DNA of 64,000 bases, taken from Phaeodactylibacter sp. (lineage in GTDB: Bacteria > Bacteroidota > Bacteroidia > Chitinophagales > Saprospiraceae). This document shows positions 56,551 to 64,000 of this stretch, one piece after another (position 1 is the stretch's first letter; every line of letters begins with the position of its first letter). A program made the translations under genes and the position numbers. Under the pieces are notes generated by a model. That model saw only the letters and a list, made by a program, of their open reading frames with translations. It had not been told where the DNA came from and made no database searches. The DNA is taken from positions 40,392 through 104,391 of the forward strand of contig NZ_JALEGS010000104.1 of the NCBI RefSeq assembly GCF_022763345.1, in the 5' to 3' direction.

Positions 56551-57360
56551 TTATCCTAATGTTGCGTATTTGGTGTAACGGGCAACCATCATATTAAAGA
56601 CGCCATAACCAATCAGCCCGATGGCCACCGCTGCCAGCAGAATATGGCCGTATTCGAATTTCAGCAGGTATTGCATTGCTCCTTTCGTGCCTTCAAAGGC
56701 CTCGGCAGAATGCATGTTGATTACTCTGTACAGGAAAAAGGCAATAAGCGCAAAAACCACGCCCCGGGAGGTATACCCGATTTTGCCTGCTCTTTTGATA
56801 TTCTTGTAATGTTGCCCGGGATGCTCATCCAGCTTTTTCATAAATTTCCCGCTGTAGGCCCGGTAGAATTGATAGATCGCCTGACCAATGACGATGAGTG
56901 CGATTGCTCCAATTACATAAACACCCCAGGATTGCTGAAGCAGCATGCCCAGCGCATCCTGTTTGGAGTCCCCGCCTGACCCTGAACCACCGCCGAACAG
57001 GGGCTTGGCAAAGGTGTAGGCCAGTAAACCGTATACGGCTGCGGAATAGAAGTACCGAAGCCGTTTGCCGGTCTTCTTTTCATCTTCCTGAAAGATCGCG
57101 TCTGAATTAGAGAAGGTTTCATAGAGCCTCCAAAGGGCATAGGCGGTCAGGCCAAGCGCTGTCAGGGCGAGCAGTACGAATCCACCGGGTTGTTTGCGGA
57201 AAAAATCGGCAATGCCAGAGACCCCTTTGATGTCTCCGCCCATACCAATAGCAAACATAGCGGTTAGGATGCCGACCAGGCCATATACCACACCTTTGGT
57301 GAATAGTCCGGCAGCCCGTAGCCGCTCAATAGTAGAATTTTGGGAGTTTTTCATTTTCAT
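56551..57360 (-). CDS. DUF1206-family membrane protein
   Basis: Three repeated two-TM units with RAAGLFTKGVVYGLVGI / RAGKIGYTSRGVVFALIAFFLY motifs. Confidence 0.82.
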   Translation of the reverse strand: MKMKNSQNSTIERLRAAGLFTKGVVYGLVGILTAMFAIGMGGDIKGVSGIADFFRKQPGGFVLLALTALGLTAYALWRLYETFSNSDAIFQEDEKKTGKRLRYFYSAAVYGLLAYTFAKPLFGGGSGSGGDSKQDALGMLLQQSWGVYVIGAIALIVIGQAIYQFYRAYSGKFMKKLDEHPGQHYKNIKRAGKIGYTSRGVVFALIAFFLYRVINMHSAEAFEGTKGAMQYLLKFEYGHILLAAVAIGLIGYGVFNMMVARYTKYATLG

Positions 57361-57457
57361 TTGGTTTACTTATAAAAAGGAAACCAATGGCAGATGTTTG
57401 CTCCCAGCCGGGCCAAACTTAAGGTCAGCGTATCCTATTATGGAAGGGGAGGAGGCT

Positions 57458-58081
57458 TTACCTCTTGAAGTGTATGGGGTGGCGGAAGTTATATTCTTTA
57501 ATAAAGGCTTTGATTTTTTCTTTGCGGTTCCCTTTAGCCGACTTGTAGTTCTGATAAAGCTCTGCGTCCCTTTTGAAGATTTTTTCTACCTTGCCGGGGC
57601 GGCAGCGGAAAAATTCACCACTTTCAAAATCCAGCACATAGAGCTTGCCGGTCCCTTCCTTTCGGGCGGCCTTGTACTCGTCACCGGGATTGATAAAAGA
57701 GGAATAGCGGTCCACCTGATCGACTTCCTGTAGCAGGCAAATGGCGCCGATAATGTCAAAGCGGTAATTGGTACTGTAGTACATAGACTGCCCATCGGGG
57801 CTGTAGCCAAAAATGTCCTCCGGTTTAAGGTAAATGATTTCATTATTCCGGGGGTAGCGGAACTGGTCCTTAGCAAAGAGATACTGGAAGAATTTTCGGT
57901 TTTGCGGGTCGATGTCCACGATGATTTCCTCCGGTTTTACCGGGGTTTGGGCTTTCCAGTCCGCAAGGGTAGGGTAGATACCCCGCTCGAAGATAAAGTC
58001 AGCCGTATATCGTTCTCCCTTCTGGGCGGAAACAAAAAAAACAAAGCAGCACAAACTGAAAAGAATCGCGGTCCGTAGCAT
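57458..58081 (-). CDS. Secreted protein of unknown function
   Basis: Signal peptide MLRTAILFSLCCFVFFVSAQ gives start 58081. Confidence 0.65.
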   Translation of the reverse strand: MLRTAILFSLCCFVFFVSAQKGERYTADFIFERGIYPTLADWKAQTPVKPEEIIVDIDPQNRKFFQYLFAKDQFRYPRNNEIIYLKPEDIFGYSPDGQSMYYSTNYRFDIIGAICLLQEVDQVDRYSSFINPGDEYKAARKEGTGKLYVLDFESGEFFRCRPGKVEKIFKRDAELYQNYKSAKGNRKEKIKAFIKEYNFRHPIHFKR

Positions 58082-58429
58082 AGGTATTTCAATTTTTTCG
58101 GTCATCTGCAAAAGTAACGGTTTAGGCAGGACCAAATTGAGCAAAGGGTGGTGGATTAAGGAAAAATTAAGAACAAAAGTGAATTTCAGCCGGTCATCTG
58201 GCAGACAGGACCGGGGGTTAATTGGTCCAAATCTGCGGTTTTTACCTATTCAGCCGTTGATGAAGTCAGGTGCTTCAAAATGGTGCATATTCCAGAATTT
58301 GTTTTTTCAGGGATTCAACATAACGATGCAGAAAAAATCTACACGGGGCAATAGAAATTTAAAATAATTCAATAGGGTTCACAAACCGGGTTCTAAGGAT
58401 TATATTCGCCATCAGAAAACCTGAAAATC

Positions 58430-59278
58430 ATGTTCCGCACCATCATTAGTCCACAAGAATTACACGAAAAGCTGGGCCGCCAAACCTGGGTAATTATTGA
58501 CTGCCGTTACAGCCTTGGCCATCCGGATGCCGGGGAGGAGGCTTACAAAAAGAGCCACATCCCCGGTGCGAGTTATGCACACCTCGACAGGGACTTGTCT
58601 GGCAAGGTTGTACCTGGAAAAACGGGGCGTCACCCCCTGCCTTCAATCGTAAAAATGACGCAGCGCTTTTCCAGCTGGGGCATCAGCGATGGCATTCAGG
58701 TCGTATTGTACGATGACCGCTCTGGTGCTATTGCCGCAAGGCTGTGGTGGATGCTCCGGTACCTGGGGCACGATCGCGTGGCCGTGCTCGATGGCGGATG
58801 GCGGGCCTGGGAAGCAAAGGACTATCCGGTGGAAACGGCTATTGTGGGTGCTGGACCACGGGTGTTTAAGCCCCGCGTGAGGGAGAACTGGGTAGTAGAT
58901 GCTGACCACGTGCAGCGGAGACTGGGCGCTGAGAACTTCCTCCTGGTGGATTCCAGAATGCCTGAGCGCTACCGGGGCGAAGACGAGCCGATTGACCCTG
59001 TGGCCGGGCACATCCCGGGCGCTACCAACTTCCCTCATACGGATTTAGTAGACTCAGAGGGGATGTGGCTCACGCCTGATGAACTGGAGGAACGCTTTCA
59101 GACCCTCGTAGGCAATGATGTGGCTGATGAGATGGTATTTTACTGTGGCTCCGGCGTTACAGCCTGCCGCAACCTGCTGGCCCACCATCATGCGGGCTTT
59201 GGAGATGCAAAGCTGTATCCGGGGTCCTGGAGCGACTGGATTACCGATCCTGAACGGCCGATTGAGCGGAGTGTCTAA
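58430..59278 (+). CDS. Sulfurtransferase with tandem rhodanese domains
   Basis: WVIIDCRYSLGHPDAGEEAYKKSHIPGASYAHLDRDL; active-site FYCGSGVTACRNLLA. Confidence 0.92.
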   Translation: MFRTIISPQELHEKLGRQTWVIIDCRYSLGHPDAGEEAYKKSHIPGASYAHLDRDLSGKVVPGKTGRHPLPSIVKMTQRFSSWGISDGIQVVLYDDRSGAIAARLWWMLRYLGHDRVAVLDGGWRAWEAKDYPVETAIVGAGPRVFKPRVRENWVVDADHVQRRLGAENFLLVDSRMPERYRGEDEPIDPVAGHIPGATNFPHTDLVDSEGMWLTPDELEERFQTLVGNDVADEMVFYCGSGVTACRNLLAHHHAGFGDAKLYPGSWSDWITDPERPIERSV

Positions 59279-59293
59279 AAGCCTGTTTGGGCT

Positions 59294-59992
59294 TTAAGCA
59301 TTTTCCTGCTTCGCCTTGCGGGCTTTTTTCTGCTCGTTGTTGCTTTCGTAAATGCAGTAGTTCTCGTACCGCACCGGGTCCTTTTCTGCCCAGATGTCCT
59401 TGCCGATATTGCAAAGGGTAATCAGCTCTTCATACAGCTTGTTGCCCTTTTCCACCCGGCGCTCCACGGAAATGTCCCGGTCGGCTACTTTGTCCTGCTG
59501 AATATTGACCGACTTCTCAAACTGACGGGTCGCCTCTGCCACGCGGCGGATGACGTTCTCATTCACACCGGTTTCTGCCAGGAAGTCCAGCTGTTGCCGG
59601 GCTACGCGTACCACACGCCGGCCGCAGAAGATCAGCTGCGCATCGGTCATATCGCCCATTTTGGCTGTACCAAATTTGCGGTAACGCCCGCTCCGGTTGC
59701 TGTACTTGATCGCTACCCGCGTCATCAGGCTACGAATGGCCGACTTGAGGTTTTCCGCAGCCGTATATTTCTTCTCGGTAGTGACCATCTGATCGCCCAG
59801 TAATTCCTCATCATCGGGCAAATCCCCGAATTTATCGCACATGGCTTTGAATTGCTTTAGCCGCTGCAGCGTGTAGCCGTATTGCTCGAACTGCTCCCGG
59901 TCCCGGTTGGCATATTTGATGCGCTCCAGGCACTGCAGGTACAAATCCGCATCGGGAAAATTATATTGCCGGTTGGTCGATTGCTTCTTCAT
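59294..59992 (-). CDS. Uncharacterised helical protein
   Basis: ORF starting MKKQSTNRQYNFPD; TAAATTTG promoter element at 60016-60023 (minus) favours the start at 59992 over 60058. Confidence 0.65.
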   Translation of the reverse strand: MKKQSTNRQYNFPDADLYLQCLERIKYANRDREQFEQYGYTLQRLKQFKAMCDKFGDLPDDEELLGDQMVTTEKKYTAAENLKSAIRSLMTRVAIKYSNRSGRYRKFGTAKMGDMTDAQLIFCGRRVVRVARQQLDFLAETGVNENVIRRVAEATRQFEKSVNIQQDKVADRDISVERRVEKGNKLYEELITLCNIGKDIWAEKDPVRYENYCIYESNNEQKKARKAKQENA

Positions 59993-60275
59993 TTGTCCAT
60001 CATTTGATGCTAAAGCAAATTTATGTCCTCTTTTTGATAAAAACAAGTTTTTGTTCAAATGAAATGTCTTGGTTTTATTTAGATTTAACCTTTACTCATT
60101 TATAGTTTTCCTGAAACGTTTGGCTCAAAAATGTATACTCAAAGTGCTACCTTAGTGGTGGTTAATCGTGGACAATGCCAGCCGTGTCCTTTTTTGTGGC
60201 CTGATACCTGAGTATTGTCATTGGATCAATAAAGAAACCCTATCAACTTACCCAGTTAAATCAAAACGAAGAACT

Positions 60276-62621
60276 ATGAAACGACTCCTTTACCTTGGGT
60301 TTTTTCTAGCGCTATTCGGTTCTCTTTCTGCCCAGACCACTACACAGACCATCCGCGGGGCCATTGTCGACAAAGACACCCGGCAGCCATTGATTGGCGC
60401 TGCGGTACAGGTTACAGATGTTGAGCCGGCTATGGGCACCGTTACGGATATGGATGGTAATTTTCTGTTGGCCAATGTGCCTACCGGCCGGCACCGAATT
60501 GAAGCAACCTACCTGGGTTACGAGCCCTACATCGTCGAGGATGCGATTCTCAATTCTGCCCGCGAACTGGTGCTGGAGATTGCCCTGTCAGAGTCGGCGG
60601 TCATGGCAGAAGAGGTGGTCGTGACCGCCCGCAGCCACGGCAACGAACCCCTTAATGAGCTTTCCATCGTCAGTACCCGCTCCTTCTCCGTGGAAGAGAC
60701 ACAGCGGTACGCCGCGAGTGCCAACGACCCCATGCGTATGGCCCTGGGCTTCTCCGGCGTGCAGGGCAGCCGCGATGCCCGCAACGACCTTATCATCCGT
60801 GGGAATCCGGGCTTCGGCTTGCTGTGGCGGGTGGAAGGCATTGACGTGCCCAACCCGAACCACTTTGCGCGGCGCGGCGCCTCCGGTGGCGGGATCTCGA
60901 TTTTCAGCGTAAGCGTGCTAAGCAATTCGGATTTCTCCACCGGCGCTTTCCCAGCCATGTATGGCAATGCCTTTTCCGGGGTGTTCGACATTCAATTCCG
61001 TTCGGGTAACAAGGAACAGCAGGAATATTCCATCCGTGCCGGCATGCTGGGGCTGGAATTTTCGACAGAAGGGCCCATCAAAAAGGGGAGGAGTTCCTAC
61101 TTGTTCAACTACCGGTACTCCACCCTTGGCATCCTCAATGCGCTGGGCATCCGGCTGGTGAGCCTGCGGGACAGCAATACCTTTCAGGACTTTTCCTTCA
61201 AGACAGACCACCGGAGCAAAAACGGGAAACACCTGTATTCTTTCTGGGGCATGGGCGGGCTGAGCGATGAGCGCCGCGACCCGGCAGATGGTGGTCCGGA
61301 AGAATGGCAGATTTACACCGACTACCTCACCCGCGACTTTGATACGGATATGGGGATTGTCGGTTTTTCCCACAGCTATCTGATTGATGACAAATCCTAT
61401 CTGAAGACCAGCCTGGCGGTACAGGGGCAGCGCATCCTTTACCAGAATGACACCCTCGACCAAAATGAGGTGCCCAGCCTGATCAATGATGAGCTGTACT
61501 ACAACAATCGCCTGACACTGACCTCCTATTACAACCGCAAGCTCTCTTCCAGCGCCACCATGCGGCTCGGCGCCATTGCGACCCGGATGGGCTACGATTA
61601 CGATTTCCGTTATCTGGTGGATGATGCCTTCACCACTTACGTGGACGAGGAAGGCAGTACCCTGCTGCTACAGCCTTATGGGTACGTGCGCTGGCAGTTG
61701 CATCCCCGGTGGACGGTCAATGCCGGGCTTCACGCCATGTTTTTCACCCTGAATGACACCTGGAGTGCTGAGCCACGGTTAGGGGTGCAGTATCAGGCCG
61801 GGCCGGGCGCTACCCTCAGCCTGGCTTACGGGCTGCACAGCCGGATTGTCCCCATGGCGTCCTACTTTACGCAAGTGAACGGAGAACAGCCCAATTTGGA
61901 CCTGGACCTGGTGAAATCGCACCATTTTGTACTGGGGTACGATCAATTGGTCGGGACCAATAAACGGCTGCGGGTGGAAGCCTACTACCAACGCCTGTTT
62001 GATGTGCCGGTGGCGGCAGATGTCAACAGCACCTTCTCCCTGCTTAATCACATTGACGGTTTTGCCACCCGCAACCTCGTGAGCGAAGGCACGGGCACTA
62101 ACTACGGTCTAGATGTGACCTTTGAGCAGTTTTTCAGCAACCGCACCTTTTATATATTGTCGGGTTCGCTTTTCAGTTCCACCTACGAGGCACTCAACGG
62201 AGAAACCTACAGCACCCGCTTCGACAACACCTTTGCCACCAGCTTTATGGGCGGTAGAGAATGGCCTACGGGGCAGCGGGGTACCATACAGGGCAGTTTG
62301 CGGCTGATGTACAACGGCGGTCAGCGCATTTCACCCGTGCTGAGCCCGGTGCGCGACCCCAACGACCCCCTGAACCCAATACTGGACGAAGCCAATCCCT
62401 ACAGCATACGGGTAGACAACTTCTTCCGCCCGGACCTGCGCTTCGCCTACCGCCACGATAATGAGAAGAATGCCTGGTACATTTCGCTTGATGTGCAGAA
62501 TTTCATCTCCCGTCAAAACCAGGATGTGCTCAATTACAACTTTGACCCCATACTCGGAGACTGGGTATTTGGCACGCTGGGGAGCATTGTGCCTGTCCTG
62601 ACCTTTCAGCTCGACTGGTAG
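60276..62621 (+). CDS. TonB-dependent receptor with carboxypeptidase-regulatory-like domain
   Basis: Signal MKRLLYLGFFLALFGSLSAQ; IRGAIVDKDTRQPLIGAAVQVTD; plug NDLIIRGNPGFGLLWRVEGIDVPNPNHFA. Confidence 0.88.
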   Translation: MKRLLYLGFFLALFGSLSAQTTTQTIRGAIVDKDTRQPLIGAAVQVTDVEPAMGTVTDMDGNFLLANVPTGRHRIEATYLGYEPYIVEDAILNSARELVLEIALSESAVMAEEVVVTARSHGNEPLNELSIVSTRSFSVEETQRYAASANDPMRMALGFSGVQGSRDARNDLIIRGNPGFGLLWRVEGIDVPNPNHFARRGASGGGISIFSVSVLSNSDFSTGAFPAMYGNAFSGVFDIQFRSGNKEQQEYSIRAGMLGLEFSTEGPIKKGRSSYLFNYRYSTLGILNALGIRLVSLRDSNTFQDFSFKTDHRSKNGKHLYSFWGMGGLSDERRDPADGGPEEWQIYTDYLTRDFDTDMGIVGFSHSYLIDDKSYLKTSLAVQGQRILYQNDTLDQNEVPSLINDELYYNNRLTLTSYYNRKLSSSATMRLGAIATRMGYDYDFRYLVDDAFTTYVDEEGSTLLLQPYGYVRWQLHPRWTVNAGLHAMFFTLNDTWSAEPRLGVQYQAGPGATLSLAYGLHSRIVPMASYFTQVNGEQPNLDLDLVKSHHFVLGYDQLVGTNKRLRVEAYYQRLFDVPVAADVNSTFSLLNHIDGFATRNLVSEGTGTNYGLDVTFEQFFSNRTFYILSGSLFSSTYEALNGETYSTRFDNTFATSFMGGREWPTGQRGTIQGSLRLMYNGGQRISPVLSPVRDPNDPLNPILDEANPYSIRVDNFFRPDLRFAYRHDNEKNAWYISLDVQNFISRQNQDVLNYNFDPILGDWVFGTLGSIVPVLTFQLDW

Positions 62622-62857
62622 CCTGACCGCTTCCTAAGACGTGGGGTACTGTGACGAATTAAAGCGGCCCGGAATCTAGATTGGGGCCGGGCGCGGGCAC
62701 CATTTTTCTTTTCTTTGTAGTGGCAGAAGTGCCATTTGAGCGACAACTTTGCAATAAAGGGAATGCAGGTTGTTAATCGACTATAAAACGTTGCCGGAAA
62801 TTATTACCTTTAGTACGTATTAATCCCATTTTACAAATTTTTTAAAGGTAAAATTCC

Positions 62858-62935
62858 ATGAACATGAAACAAAAAAACGGCAACAGCGCGTGGACGGAAA
62901 CGACGGTTTTAACTGCCCAACCCGAGCCACCGTAA
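62858..62935 (+). CDS. Candidate 25-codon small ORF (MNMKQKNGNSAWTETTVLTAQPEPP)
   Basis: ATG to TAA in an otherwise gene-free interval; TACCTTTA promoter-like element at 62805; hairpins downstream. Confidence 0.3.
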   Translation: MNMKQKNGNSAWTETTVLTAQPEPP

Positions 62936-62980
62936 GGGTACACCACCTGTAAATGGTGCGATGTACGGTATCCGCCAAAG

Positions 62981-63013
62981 GCTGAGCAACTTCCGGGTTG
63001 TTCAGCCTTTCGT
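62981..63013. terminator. Hairpin, possible bidirectional terminator
   Basis: aaaggctgagcaac ttccggg ttgttcagccttt with one mismatch. Confidence 0.6.
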
Positions 63014-63056
63014 CTTTGGGCTTGCGCCTGACCTGCCCCTTTTTGCCCCCCTCTGC

Positions 63057-63653
63057 CTAAAAGATCCGGTAAGCAATCCCGACGTAGAAAACGCTTCCCT
63101 TGATATCTAAGCCTTCGATAAGGTTTGTTACAGCCTGTGAATACCGAAGGCCGATCGTCCAGTCTTCAAAAACCTCGTATCCTATCCCCGCATTGACTGC
63201 CAATTCAAAGGTCTCGAAATTATCCAGGGCCAGCGATTCCGGTACAGACTCCGTTGAAGATATGGTTATGATGCCCAGTTGCGGGCCGAGTTCACTGTAA
63301 AAGTCCCCCTCCACCCATTTCAGCATCACCGGAATGTTGATGTACGACAATTTAAAACGGCCATTGCTTTTGGACTCTTCTCCCTGCAAAGACCAAATGA
63401 CTTCCGGCTGCAATTTCAAAGATTTGGAAAGTTTGAAATTCACATAGCCCCCTATGGAATAGCCTTCTTTCCGGTCGCTTTCGGGGATCGCATCATCGCC
63501 AATGAGTTCGGCAAAGTTGATGCCGGCTTTGATGCCATACTGAGTGTTGTCCGGGTCCTGAGCGAAGCCCTGAAAAGCGAGGCCTAAGAACAGCAGAGCG
63601 GTGAGGAGCGGTCGTGTTTGCCGCTGGAAAGAGGCGGGGGTGTGTTTTTGCAT
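63057..63653 (-). CDS. Outer-membrane beta-barrel (porin family) protein
   Basis: Signal plus YGIKAGINFAELIGD...GGYVNFKLSKSLKLQPEVIWS...YINIPVMLKW; ends GIAYRIF. Confidence 0.85.
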   Translation of the reverse strand: MQKHTPASFQRQTRPLLTALLFLGLAFQGFAQDPDNTQYGIKAGINFAELIGDDAIPESDRKEGYSIGGYVNFKLSKSLKLQPEVIWSLQGEESKSNGRFKLSYINIPVMLKWVEGDFYSELGPQLGIITISSTESVPESLALDNFETFELAVNAGIGYEVFEDWTIGLRYSQAVTNLIEGLDIKGSVFYVGIAYRIF

Positions 63654-63967
63654 GTGTTGGCGTATTTTGTGAGTAAATATACGGCACCTTCGGTTTTCTT
63701 TGCCAGACTTTTTGATGCCAACTGAACGACACGCCCTACTTTAGCGAACAGGAAAAGCGCTGCATAGGCTGGAAACGGTACGAGATATCCAACCACTCTC
63801 CGCTCGTCATAGCCTCTGCGAAGGCGGAAATTCTTTTTTAAGCGTTTGTCCTCAATTCATTGTCCCTTTTCGCTGTGTGTCAAAGTCATTGTATATGCTT
63901 TTAAGGAATCTAAGGCAAAATAAAAAGGAAGAACAAATTTATGGCTAATATGAAATAAATTTCCAGA

Positions 63968-64000
63968 ATGAAGATTATCACTCTTCTGCTATTTACGATA
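63968..64000 (+). CDS. 5' end of a CDS truncated by the window edge (signal-peptide-like)
   Basis: atgaagattatcactcttctgctatttacgata = MKIITLLLFTI... Confidence 0.4.
   Translation, partial: MKIITLLLFTI

Noticed and set aside
1-64000. CRISPR arrays, rRNA, tRNA, insertion sequences
   Set aside because: Looked for regularly spaced repeats, transposase motifs and tRNA/rRNA-like segments in intergenic regions; none seen by eye (a tRNAscan/Infernal/ISfinder run would be decisive).

Overview
This window comes from a Bacteroidota chromosome, probably Saprospiria/Lewinella-like. The assignment rests on TAnnTTTG promoter elements, an UpxY antiterminator, a hybrid two-component system, a T9SS sorting domain and TonB receptors; it is inference. 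I find no rRNA, tRNA, CRISPR array or intact mobile element. About 45 credible CDSs are present. From left to right they are: an AT-rich island with a NUMOD4/HNH-like protein; ppa, an SBF transporter and an S9 peptidase; a minus-strand polysaccharide-precursor operon (wHTH-NT, lhgO, DegT aminotransferase, UDP-sugar dehydrogenase, UpxY, ugd, UXS, CpsB/CapC phosphatase); a PLP decarboxylase, queA, a CcoI-type P-ATPase, an MFS protein and miaA; an AraC regulator with a 2,2-dialkylglycine decarboxylase; an orphan HTCS; DUF1573, a UbiA-family protein, a photolyase, YkuK, an aquaporin, a Gfo/Idh oxidoreductase and a tandem DUF1080 protein; TamB, a Rho_N mini-protein and a class II photolyase; a MoxR/ChlI-like AAA protein, tsaC, TonB receptors, a T9SS nuclease, msrB, a sulfurtransferase and others. 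The observations most worth follow-up are: (i) a frame-disrupted sulfatase C-terminal relic not captured by the ORF track (about 34970-35441, minus); (ii) inverted repeats at four of the gene junctions of the polysaccharide operon that carries UpxY, suggesting intra-operon attenuation/antitermination; (iii) an unannotated 25-codon ORF followed by structured sequence near 62858-63013; (iv) the AT-rich NUMOD4 island; (v) a MiaA with an unusual ~109-aa C-terminal extension. No wholly new system can be demonstrated from the sequence alone.
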